Assembly: GCA_027452265.1 (NCBI GenBank)
Contig: DAIDGR010000050.1
Location: 1 to 40,703, forward strand
Length of the DNA stretch: 40,703 nt
Source of the DNA: Caulobacteraceae bacterium
GTDB taxonomy: Bacteria > Pseudomonadota > Alphaproteobacteria > Caulobacterales > Caulobacteraceae
Reading direction: 5' to 3'
The notes below the pieces were generated by a model. It had not been told where the DNA came from and did not search any database. It saw only the letters and a program-made list of their open reading frames with translations. Shown here piece by piece: positions 1 through 7,265 of this stretch; the stretch's first letter is position 1, and the number at the start of each line of letters is the position of its first letter. Position numbers and translations under genes: made by a program.

Positions 1-482
1 CCCCAGCCCTTGTCACGGGCGGCGGCACGGGCAGCCACCAGATTGATGCGGAGCTGGGCGTGCTGACCGAGATCCAGGCCGGCTCCTATATTTTCATGGA
101 CCGTCAGTACGCCGACTGCGAGCTGGTTGAAGCCGAGGCGACCCCCTTCGCCCAGAGCCTGATGGTCGAGGCGCGCGTGGTCAGCGCCAACCATGCCGGC
201 GCCGCCACCGTGGACGCCGGCCTCAAGGCCTTCTCCACAGAGGATGGCCCCCCGCCGATCGTGGACGGCGCGCCGCAGGGCTCGACCTACCGCTTCATGG
301 GCGACGAGCACGGCCTGATCCAGGCCCCCGCCGCTGCCGCCGCCCCCGCCCTGGGGGCCGTGGTCCGCTTCGCCCCGCCCCACTGCGACCCTACGGTCAA
401 TCTCTACGACGCCTATCACGTGGTCCGGGGCGACACTTTGGTGGACATCTGGCCCATCGAAGGGCGCGGGCGTTCGGCGTGA
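1..482 (+). CDS. D-threonine aldolase / DSD1-family PLP enzyme, C-terminal part (5' end outside window)
   Basis: Only the last ~160 residues are present; the open frame runs off the left edge, so a start at base 60 would be artificial. The visible part begins with a Gly-rich TGGGTGSHQID stretch (PLP phosphate-binding type), continues with LTEIQAGSYIFMD, and has PPHCDPTVNLYD near the end. These are hallmarks of the DSD1 / D-threonine aldolase family, a fold-type III PLP enzyme with a C-terminal metal site; the His and Asp of HCD match the metal ligands known in D-threonine aldolases. The expected reaction is retro-aldol cleavage of D-3-hydroxy-amino acids to glycine and an aldehyde, or dehydration of D-serine in sister enzymes. 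Substrate cannot be fixed from this fragment. Cytoplasmic. It ends 181 bases before the BVMO gene on the same strand. Confidence 0.85.
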   Translation, partial: PALVTGGGTGSHQIDAELGVLTEIQAGSYIFMDRQYADCELVEAEATPFAQSLMVEARVVSANHAGAATVDAGLKAFSTEDGPPPIVDGAPQGSTYRFMGDEHGLIQAPAAAAAPALGAVVRFAPPHCDPTVNLYDAYHVVRGDTLVDIWPIEGRGRSA

Positions 483-663
483 GAGGGGCGCGGCTCGCGT
501 GAACCGTCAGACGCGCCTCGCCCGCGGCATTGGCCTGGCTTGAGGCCAGGTTGGCCCCGGACGCGGGACGCTTGAGCGGCAGGCGAGGCGCCGCGTCTTC
601 GCCCCTTCCCGGCCCTCGCGGAAGGCGGCTAGTGTTCGCGCGTCAGCGATCAGGGAGAGCGCC
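483..663. other. intergenic region with hairpin and long inverted repeat
   Basis: Between the aldolase stop and the BVMO start. A 6-bp stem (CCTGGC 534-539, GCCAGG 545-550, loop TTGAG) could terminate the aldolase transcript, though no T-run follows. Flanking it is a wider inverted repeat: AGACGCG (509-515) plus CTCGCC (517-522) pairs with GGCGAG (582-587) plus CGCGTCT (592-598). A GGGAG ribosome-binding site lies at about 653-657, just before the ATG at 664. No confident -35/-10 pair was seen. Confidence 0.35.
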
Positions 664-2589
664 ATGACCTCGCCAAAGAGCATACCGGAGGAGGCCCTGG
701 CCGCCGCGCACATTCCGGCCCTGCTCATGGCCGCCGTGCATCTCACGGGCGATGCGGGCCTTCTCAACGACGAGACGCGGCCGGTCTATCCCCTGATGGG
801 CGACGCCTCCGACGGGGGCCTCGCGCCGGAGGTGCAGCAGATCATCCGCGACCGGGCGCGCATCGCCATCAACGCCTATCTCAACGGCGCCGGCCTCCCC
901 CAACCGCCCAGCGAGGCGACCGTGCGCAAGATGATGAATTTCATCGCGGGCGCCGACATCCCCGACCACTACGTCCCCTTCCTGCGGGAGGAGCTGCATC
1001 TGGACGGCGACGATCCCCGCGCGCCGGACTGGTCGGACCCGGCCTTGAAGGCGGCGGCGCGGCGTCTGCATGTAATCGTTGTGGGGGCGGGAATGTCCGG
1101 CCTTCTGACCGCCATTCGCCTGAAGCAGGCCGGCGTCGATTTCACGATCCTTGAAAAGAACGCCGACGTCGGGGGCACCTGGTTCGAAAATGTCTATCCG
1201 GGCTGTCGCGTGGACAACCCCAATCATATGTATTCCTACAGCTTTGAGCCCAATCACGACTTTCCGCAGTTCTATTCCACCCAGCCGGTGCTGCTGGACT
1301 ATTTCCGGCGCATCGCGGCCAAGCATGACCTTCGCCGCCACATTCGCTTTGGCGTCGAGGTGGAGGAGGCGCGTTTCGACGCCCCGGCGGGCCTCTGGCG
1401 GGTGAAGGCGAGGACCGCGTCGGGCGTGGAGACCTTTGAGGGCCAGGCGCTGATCACCGCCGTGGGCCAGCTCAACCGGCCGCGTTATCCCGACATCCCC
1501 GGGCTGGAGAGCTTTGCCGGTCCCAGCTTCCACTCCGCTCGCTGGCGCGGCGATGTGGACCTGGCCGGCCGCAACGTGGCGGTGATCGGCACCGGGGCCA
1601 GCGCCTTCCAGTTCGTGCCCAGGATCGCACCTCAGGTGGGCCATCTCAGTGTCTTCCAGCGCACCCCGCCCTGGATGATCCCGGGGCCGAACTATCACGA
1701 CGATGTGCCGGAGGGGAAAAAGTGGCTGATCCAGCACGTGCCCTTCTATGGTCGCTGGTATCGCTTCTTCCTGTTCTGGCGCCTGACCGATGGCCTCACC
1801 GAGGCGGTGAAGGCCGATCCGAGCTGGAACGGAGGGGACGGCGCGGTGGGCGCCGCCAACGCCATGCTGCGCGAGATGCTCTCGGCGGCGGTCCGCGCGC
1901 AGCTTCCGGATGATCCGGAATTGGCCGAGAAGCTGATCCCGGCCTATCCCCCGGGCGGCAAGCGCGGGCTGGTGGACAATGGCGTCTGGGTCGAGGCCCT
2001 CAAGCGTGACAATGTCGATCTGGTGACCACGCCCATCGCGCGCGTCCGCCCCGAAGGCATAGAGACCACGGATGGCGCCGTGCACAAAGCCGACGTGCTG
2101 ATCTTCGGCACCGGCTTTCAGGCCAGCGCGTTCCTTTCGCCGATGAAGATCTATGGACGCGACGGGGTCGAGCTTCACGAGGCCTGGGCCGGTGATGCGC
2201 GGGCCTATCTGGGCATGACCACGCCCGGCTTTCCCAATCTGTTCATGCTCTACGGCCCCAACACGAACATCGTCGTCAACGGCTCGATCATCTTCTTCTC
2301 GGAGTGTTCGGTCCGCTATGTGCTGGGCTGCCTCAGGTTGTTGGCCGAGACGGGCGCGCGAAGCCTGGAGGTGCGACGCGAGGTGCACGACGCCTTCAAC
2401 GCCAAGGTCGATGCGGAGAATGCCCGCATGGCCTGGGGCGCTCCGCAGGTCTCGAGCTGGTACAAGAACGCGCTCGGCCGCGTGTCCCAGAACTGGCCCT
2501 TCCCTCTGGTGGACTATTGGCGCGCCACCGTGGCCCCGGACCCGGACGATTTCATCCTCGACCGGGCGCCCGCGCCGAGTCCGGCGTGA
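664..2589 (+). CDS. Flavin-containing Baeyer-Villiger monooxygenase (4-hydroxyacetophenone monooxygenase type)
   Basis: 641 residues. Predicted FAD- and NADPH-dependent type I Baeyer-Villiger monooxygenase, inserting oxygen next to a ketone carbonyl to give an ester or lactone in the cytoplasm. Seen: FAD Rossmann motif GAGMSG (141-146), the GTWFENVYPGCRVD segment (171-184) matching the second BVMO fingerprint, the diagnostic FxGxxxHxxxW motif as FAGPSFHSARW (284-294), and the NADPH Rossmann motif GTGASA (309-314). The ~135-residue N-terminal extension before the first Rossmann motif, and the total length near 640, resemble 4-hydroxyacetophenone monooxygenase rather than the shorter cyclohexanone enzymes. 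ATG start supported by GGGAG upstream. The stop overlaps the start of the Rieske gene (GTGA), so the two are probably co-translated. Substrate unknown. Confidence 0.92.
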   Translation: MTSPKSIPEEALAAAHIPALLMAAVHLTGDAGLLNDETRPVYPLMGDASDGGLAPEVQQIIRDRARIAINAYLNGAGLPQPPSEATVRKMMNFIAGADIPDHYVPFLREELHLDGDDPRAPDWSDPALKAAARRLHVIVVGAGMSGLLTAIRLKQAGVDFTILEKNADVGGTWFENVYPGCRVDNPNHMYSYSFEPNHDFPQFYSTQPVLLDYFRRIAAKHDLRRHIRFGVEVEEARFDAPAGLWRVKARTASGVETFEGQALITAVGQLNRPRYPDIPGLESFAGPSFHSARWRGDVDLAGRNVAVIGTGASAFQFVPRIAPQVGHLSVFQRTPPWMIPGPNYHDDVPEGKKWLIQHVPFYGRWYRFFLFWRLTDGLTEAVKADPSWNGGDGAVGAANAMLREMLSAAVRAQLPDDPELAEKLIPAYPPGGKRGLVDNGVWVEALKRDNVDLVTTPIARVRPEGIETTDGAVHKADVLIFGTGFQASAFLSPMKIYGRDGVELHEAWAGDARAYLGMTTPGFPNLFMLYGPNTNIVVNGSIIFFSECSVRYVLGCLRLLAETGARSLEVRREVHDAFNAKVDAENARMAWGAPQVSSWYKNALGRVSQNWPFPLVDYWRATVAPDPDDFILDRAPAPSPA

Positions 2590-3788
2590 GCGCGTCCCCG
2601 CTGGCCGGGTTGTTGGCGTCCGTGCGCGAGGGCTGGAGCCTTCCGCGCGAGGCTTATCTGGCGGAGGCGACCTTCGCCGCCGACATGACGTTGCTGTCGC
2701 GGCGCTGGACCTTTGCCGGCCATGTCAGCGAGGTCGGCCGGCTGGGCTCCTGGATTCTGGCGCGGTTTGGCGATGAGGAGGCGATCATCGTCCGGGGTGA
2801 GGACGGGGCCCTGCGGGCCCTGGCCAATGTCTGCCGCCATCGCGGTTCGCGCGTCTGCGTCGCCTCGCGCGGCGTTTCGCGGCTCTTCACCTGTCCCTAT
2901 CACGCCTGGTCCTACCGCCTTGATGGGTCGCTGCAGGCGGCGCGGGAGATGCCGGAGGACTTCGATCCCGCCGGCTTTGGCCTCAAACCCCTGCCCTTGG
3001 TCGAGATCGGCGGGCTGATCTTTGTGACCTTCACCCCTGACTTTGCGTCTCTTGAACCCCCGTCCCTGGACCTTGCGCGACCCGTCCTGGAGGCCCTGAC
3101 CGCGCGGTTGGGTTGGCGTGAGGCGAAGATCGCGCACCGCGAAGCCTATGAGGTGGCGGCCAACTGGAAGCTGGTGATGGAGAACTATCACGAATGCTAT
3201 CACTGCGGCCCGGCCCATCCCGAATTCGCCCAGCTCCATGCTCTGGCCCGCCCCGGCGCGCGCGGCCTGACCGGGGCCCCCGACCCCCTGACGGGCCTTG
3301 CCGATCTGGAGGACTGGGGCATTGACGGACTGGAGCGGGAGACGGTGCGGGTCATGCGCTCGCAGCTCAGCGCCGACTGCGCCACCGGCTCGCGTGAGGG
3401 CGCTCCGCTTGCCCCGCCCATGGGTCCGTCCCCGGCGCTCTGGGGCCATTGCGTGTTCGCCGAGCTTGGCTATCTCAGCGCCTTCCTCGCCTATGCCGAT
3501 CATGGGGTGATCTATCGCTTCGAGCCCCTGGCGCCCCTGCGCACCCGCATGGAGGTCATCTGGCTGACGTCGGGCGCCGCACGCGAGGGCGAAGACTATG
3601 ATGTCGAGGCGCTGTCCTGGCTCTGGCGGGTGACCAGCGAGGCGGACAAGACGATCATCGAGCGCAACCAGGCCGGGGTGAAGTCGCGCGCCTACGAACC
3701 CGGCCCCTTTTCCGGGATGGAGCCGGGAACGCAGCAATATGTGGCCCGCTATCTGGCCGACCTCGCGCGGGTGACGCGGACGCCGTGA
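2586..3788 (+). CDS. Rieske non-heme iron oxygenase, alpha subunit (aromatic-ring-hydroxylating / GbcA-like)
   Basis: 400 residues from a GTG overlapping the BVMO stop; the open frame extends further upstream but that part only shadows the BVMO. The Rieske [2Fe-2S] ligands are Cys83-x-His85 and Cys103-x2-His106. The mononuclear-iron region is NWKLVMENYHECYHC (193-207) followed by His211, so His206 and His211 are probable Fe ligands; an ADKTIIERNQAG segment follows near the C-terminus. Length and motifs fit the single-component alpha-subunit group that includes glycine-betaine, carnitine and ring-hydroxylating oxygenases. It needs electrons from a reductase, and none is encoded nearby. Coupling to the BVMO suggests consecutive oxidations of one substrate (inference). 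Downstream is a convergent gene. Confidence 0.88.
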   Translation: MSASPLAGLLASVREGWSLPREAYLAEATFAADMTLLSRRWTFAGHVSEVGRLGSWILARFGDEEAIIVRGEDGALRALANVCRHRGSRVCVASRGVSRLFTCPYHAWSYRLDGSLQAAREMPEDFDPAGFGLKPLPLVEIGGLIFVTFTPDFASLEPPSLDLARPVLEALTARLGWREAKIAHREAYEVAANWKLVMENYHECYHCGPAHPEFAQLHALARPGARGLTGAPDPLTGLADLEDWGIDGLERETVRVMRSQLSADCATGSREGAPLAPPMGPSPALWGHCVFAELGYLSAFLAYADHGVIYRFEPLAPLRTRMEVIWLTSGAAREGEDYDVEALSWLWRVTSEADKTIIERNQAGVKSRAYEPGPFSGMEPGTQQYVARYLADLARVTRTP

Positions 3789-3799
3789 ACGCCGTGAAC

Positions 3800-3826
3800 G
3801 CCTGGGCCTCGTGAGGGGCGCCAGGC
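3800..3826. terminator. candidate hairpin between convergent genes
   Basis: GCCTGG (3800-3805) can pair with CCAGGC (3821-3826) around a partly paired interior. It lies in the 60-base gap between the Rieske stop and the convergent DUF2256 stop, where a bidirectional terminator is expected. No T-tract, so an intrinsic terminator is weakly supported. Confidence 0.3.
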
Positions 3827-3848
3827 CGGGATCATCGTCGGCAGGGAC

Positions 3849-4025
3849 TCAGGCATCGGTGGGCGTGACGGGCTTGTCCCCGCGCCCGGCGCGACGAAGG
3901 TCACCCTTGCAACGCTCGGAGCAGGTCTTCACCGCCTCCCAGTCGCGGGCCCATTTCTTGCGCCAGGCGAAGGGGCGGCCGCAGGCGGCGCAAATCTTGG
4001 ACGGCAGATCCGCCTTGGCCCGCAT
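3849..4025 (-). CDS. DUF2256 small zinc-finger-like protein
   Basis: 58 residues, lying in a longer open frame whose upstream part shadows the P450. The sequence carries KICAACGRPFAWRKKWARDW (10-29) and then TCSERCK, i.e. CxxC...CxxxC with the characteristic WRKKWxRDW core of DUF2256. The four cysteines (12, 15, 35, 39) probably bind one zinc. Function is unknown; in other genomes I recall the family near photolyase/cryptochrome-type genes, but none is visible here. ATG at 4025 is preceded by a G-run (GGGGGG) about 7 bases upstream; an in-frame GTG five codons earlier is the alternative. It starts 41 bases after the P450 stop on the same strand, so co-transcription is likely. Confidence 0.85.
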   Translation of the reverse strand: MRAKADLPSKICAACGRPFAWRKKWARDWEAVKTCSERCKGDLRRAGRGDKPVTPTDA

Positions 4026-4066
4026 CCGGTTGCCCCCCACCGCGATCCGCCCTTCGAAGAGCCGTC

Positions 4067-5311
4067 TCAGATCAGGACATCGAGACGCTCCAGCCCCCGG
4101 AAGAAGGGCAGGGGGCGCCAGGCGGGAGGTGCGTCGGGATCGGCCAGACGCAGATTGGGGAAGCGGGTCAGGAGCTTGCCAAGCGCCACCTGGGCCTCCA
4201 GTCGGGCCAGGGGCGCCCCGACGCAGATATGGGCGCCGCCGCCAAAGGCCACATGCGAGGCCCGCTTCCGCGTGATGTCGAAGCGGTCGGCCGATTCGAA
4301 GATCGCCGGGTCGCGATTCGCGCTTCGCAGGGAGACGGTCATCACCTGGGTTCGGTGGACGGGGCAGCCCCGCACCTCCATCTCGGCGCTGGCCGTGCGG
4401 CTGGTGATGTCCACCGGCGGTTCGTAACGCAGGATCTCCTCGACCGCCTGATTGATCAGGGTCGGATCGGCGCGCAGGGCGGCGAGCTGGTCGGGATGGT
4501 GCAGAAAAAGCCACACGCCATTGCCGATCAGATCGGTGGTCGTGAGGTTGCCGGCCACCAGGAGCGTGCTGAGATTGGTGCGGATCTCCGCATCGGTCAG
4601 GGGCGCGCCCTGCGACTGCAGAGCCACCATGTCCGACACGAGGTCGTCCTGAGGCGACCGGCGGCGCTCGTCGATCAGATCGGTCATGTAGGCGTTGAGC
4701 GCCAGGCTGGCCCGCTCCAGATGCGCGGTCTGCTCAGGTGTGCGCAGGGGGTTGAGGCTCTGGATGATGCCCTCGGACCAGTCGCGGAATTCGGGCAGGC
4801 GCTCGCCGTCCACGCCCAATATGGCGGCGATCACATCGATCGGCACCACGACGGAGAAGGTCGACATCAGATCAAAGCCCGGACGATCGGCGAGACGGTC
4901 CAGGGTCTGGTCGACGACCCGCTCCACGGCCGGACGGCTCTTGGCGACCCGCTTGTAGAGGGCCTGGGCCAGCGGGGTGCGGATTCGGGCGTGGTCGGGG
5001 TCGTCGAGGAACAGGATGCTGCGACCCTCCGCCTCACGCGGATTTTGCTCGGCCTGCTCCACCAGGCGGCGGGTCATGACGGCAGCCGGTTCCGCCTTGG
5101 CCGGATCGCGCCACAGCGAGAGATCGGTGACGATGCGCCGAACATCCTCGTAGCGGGTCAGAAAGAACGAGCCGCCCATCTCGTCGCGGATCATCGGAAA
5201 CTGTTCGCGCAGGGGCGTCAGAAGGACGTGCGGGTCATCGCGAAAGACCGGGTTGAGCGGGGTGAGCTCCAGGATCGACTGGATCGGGGGGCGGGGCGCA
5301 TCATCGGCCAT
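4067..5311 (-). CDS. Cytochrome P450
   Basis: 414 residues from the ATG at 5311 (AGAGGA 9 bases upstream); an ATG at 5341 would add ten residues. A soluble bacterial class I P450: the heme loop is FGGGAHICVGAPLARLEA with the thiolate Cys near residue 363, and the ExxR motif is EEILR. The I-helix reads LLVAGNLTTTDLIGN: the usual acidic residue before the conserved Thr (AGxD/ETT) is Leu, so proton delivery may differ, although I believe some bacterial subfamilies carry this variant. It would need ferredoxin and reductase partners, which are not in the window. Substrate cannot be assigned. It follows the acyltransferase gene and precedes DUF2256 on the same strand. Confidence 0.93.
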   Translation of the reverse strand: MADDAPRPPIQSILELTPLNPVFRDDPHVLLTPLREQFPMIRDEMGGSFFLTRYEDVRRIVTDLSLWRDPAKAEPAAVMTRRLVEQAEQNPREAEGRSILFLDDPDHARIRTPLAQALYKRVAKSRPAVERVVDQTLDRLADRPGFDLMSTFSVVVPIDVIAAILGVDGERLPEFRDWSEGIIQSLNPLRTPEQTAHLERASLALNAYMTDLIDERRRSPQDDLVSDMVALQSQGAPLTDAEIRTNLSTLLVAGNLTTTDLIGNGVWLFLHHPDQLAALRADPTLINQAVEEILRYEPPVDITSRTASAEMEVRGCPVHRTQVMTVSLRSANRDPAIFESADRFDITRKRASHVAFGGGAHICVGAPLARLEAQVALGKLLTRFPNLRLADPDAPPAWRPLPFFRGLERLDVLI

Positions 5312-5388
5312 GCAAGCGGGTCCTCTGGAAGCCAAAGTCATTTAGCCCCCCGCGCGTCATTATCCCAAGCGGAACTCGCCGCGCGGCC

Positions 5389-6486
5389 TCAGAGCCCCTG
5401 AGCCTGGGGGGCCGCGGGATCCTCCGGGACGGGACCTGCCTCGAGATCGGACTTTGGCCCAGGGCTTCGCCGCCGGGCGAGCCAGGCGCGGATCGGCGCG
5501 TCGTACCAGCGCTCGAACGCTCCGGCGAAGGCGACCACGCCGACAAAGGCCAGACACCAGCCAAGCTTGCCCTCCCAGGCCGTGATCGGCGGCGCCTCCA
5601 TCAGGAGCCAGCGATAGCCGCGCAACAGGGGCACGTGCAGGGTGTAGAGCGGGTAAGAAATCGTTCCCAGCCAGAGCACCGGCTTGACCCAGCGCCCCTT
5701 GGCCTCGGCGCTCACGGCGAAGGCGACGATCGTGGGCAGGATCACCGTCACCAGCAACAGGTCGCGCGCCCAGTAGAGGCGTATGGACGGAACCCATCGC
5801 ACCATGCAGGCGGCGAGGATCAGAAGGATCAGCGGATAGGGGACCTTGGGCGCCGCCCAGCCTCGGGCGCGCAGACGATAGATCAGAACCCCGGCGCTGA
5901 AGCCGTAAATGACCCGCGGCAGACCGCACCAGAAGGTCCGTCGCGTCCAGCCGACATCGAGCCAGCCCCAGGCCCAGGCGGCGAGGGCCAGCCCAACCGC
6001 CGCCGCGGCCATGATCAGGACAAGGCGACCGGGACTGAGCCAGCGATACACCGCCGCGTGGAGTCCGTTGACCACCAGCTCCCAGAACAGGGACCATTGG
6101 GGTCCGTCCAGCGGGAAGATGTCGCCGCCATAGAGCATGGGGCCGACCAGGACCGGCAGCAGGGCGAACTGGAAGGTGAAGCTCCAGACATAGGGCCCGC
6201 CAAAGGCGAAGCGCAGGATCAGGGCGATCACCAGTCCGCCGAAGATCGCGGGATAGAGCCGGGCGAGGCGAAGGCGCATATAGGCGCCCCAGCCAAGACC
6301 ATTGGTCAGGCGCTGTTCATAGGCCTGGGCGATGACAAAGCCGCTCAGCACGAAGAACAGGTCCACGGCCACAGCCGCCTGCTGCAGGTGCAGGTTGATG
6401 CGGCTGAGGTTCTGGAAATGCTTGAGGGCCACGGCGAGCGCCGCCACGCCCCTCAGCCCATCGAGAGAGGCGAGGTGTTTACGCAC
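5389..6486 (-). CDS. Acyltransferase family 3 (OafA/YrhL-like) integral membrane protein
   Basis: 365 residues from a GTG at 6486 with a strong GGAGGGG upstream; the open frame extends further but that part overlaps the L,D-transpeptidase gene. The start SLDGLRGVAALAVALKHF contains the family's first conserved stretch with the catalytic-type His, followed by FFVLSGFVIAQAYEQR and DGPQWSLFWELVVN. About ten hydrophobic membrane segments follow. Family members transfer acetyl or other acyl groups across the inner membrane to glycans, lipid A, O-antigen or peptidoglycan. The acceptor here is unknown; the neighbouring cell-wall L,D-transpeptidase-like gene makes an envelope glycan plausible (inference). 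Confidence 0.9.
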   Translation of the reverse strand: MRKHLASLDGLRGVAALAVALKHFQNLSRINLHLQQAAVAVDLFFVLSGFVIAQAYEQRLTNGLGWGAYMRLRLARLYPAIFGGLVIALILRFAFGGPYVWSFTFQFALLPVLVGPMLYGGDIFPLDGPQWSLFWELVVNGLHAAVYRWLSPGRLVLIMAAAAVGLALAAWAWGWLDVGWTRRTFWCGLPRVIYGFSAGVLIYRLRARGWAAPKVPYPLILLILAACMVRWVPSIRLYWARDLLLVTVILPTIVAFAVSAEAKGRWVKPVLWLGTISYPLYTLHVPLLRGYRWLLMEAPPITAWEGKLGWCLAFVGVVAFAGAFERWYDAPIRAWLARRRSPGPKSDLEAGPVPEDPAAPQAQGL

Positions 6487-6527
6487 GTCCCCTCCATAAT
6501 CGCGCGCGCACGCGCCGTCGACGGGGC

Positions 6528-7265
6528 TCAGCCGACAGCCGATTCGGACCGCTGGGTGAGGGGCGGGGCGGGCGCAGCGGCCGGCGCGCCGAGGCGCGCG
6601 GCGAACAGAAGCCGGCCCGACCCCAGATGCGCCAGGACGCGCGCCCGGTCCGCGGAGTCGATGGCGAAGCAACCCTCGCTCCAGCCAAGCTTGCCCGCGT
6701 CCCGCACCACCTGCGGGCTCACATAATCGGCGGTATGGATCACCACGTCGCGGCGTCGGGCATTGTCGTTGGTGGGGTCGAGACCATCGAGGCGCAGGGA
6801 GAGCCCGTGCGCCCCATGATAGGGCGCGGCCGTACGATAGGCGCCCTCGGAGCTGGCCTGTGAGCCCCAGGCATTCGAGAAGCCCTGCAGCCAGCCCGTG
6901 AAGTCGGGGTCCGAGCCGCAGCCATGGGCCACGAGACGCGTGTCGAGTCGCCCCGCTTCCAGGTCGATCAGATGCAGGCGCGGGACCCAGGAGGGTTGTC
7001 CGAAGTCCACCACGGCCAGCCTGTCGTGTCGGAGGATCCGCCGATCCAGCCGTGCGAATTGCGCCTGGGCCAGGGCAATCAGCGCCGGCGCGTCCGGGGC
7101 GGGTGGGATGGATTTGGATGCAGCGGACGAAGATGGAAGCGGCGGGGTCGGGGCCGTTGGAACGGGCGCCCCCGGGCCGCGGGGGTCGGGGGCCGGCTGG
7201 GCGCGCGCGGCTAAGGCGAAGCCGCCCACGGCCAGGCTTCCGATCAGGGCGCGCCGATCAAGCAT
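6528..7265 (-). CDS. Murein L,D-transpeptidase catalytic domain protein (YkuD_2 family)
   Basis: 245 residues. The N-terminus LDRRALIGSLAVGGFALAARA has paired arginines and a hydrophobic stretch, resembling a Tat signal ending near residue 22; a Pro/Ala/Ser-rich linker follows (23-60). The catalytic half has VIHTADY with His177 and GKLGWSEGCFAI with Cys199, the His/Cys pair of the YkuD_2 family (PF13645). Expected role: L,D-transpeptidase or related peptidoglycan activity in the periplasm; the biochemistry of this subfamily is poorly described. The start ATG overlaps the end of the upstream binding-protein gene by 8 bases, and the acyltransferase follows 41 bases later, so the three are probably one transcript. 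Confidence 0.85.
   Translation of the reverse strand: MLDRRALIGSLAVGGFALAARAQPAPDPRGPGAPVPTAPTPPLPSSSAASKSIPPAPDAPALIALAQAQFARLDRRILRHDRLAVVDFGQPSWVPRLHLIDLEAGRLDTRLVAHGCGSDPDFTGWLQGFSNAWGSQASSEGAYRTAAPYHGAHGLSLRLDGLDPTNDNARRRDVVIHTADYVSPQVVRDAGKLGWSEGCFAIDSADRARVLAHLGSGRLLFAARLGAPAAAPAPPLTQRSESAVG

Noticed and set aside
643-2388. Long open frame antisense to the BVMO gene
   Set aside because: High GC content gives long antisense frames; its protein is Arg/His/Gly-rich without recognisable motifs, while the plus-strand frame has a complete enzyme family signature.
2304-2585. Upstream extension of the Rieske frame
   Set aside because: It overlaps the BVMO C-terminus in another frame and has no homology-like features; the GTG at 2586 coupled to the BVMO stop is a better start.
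3780-3797. Tandem ACGCCGTGA repeat at the Rieske stop codon
   Set aside because: Only two 9-base copies; too short to be significant in GC-rich DNA.
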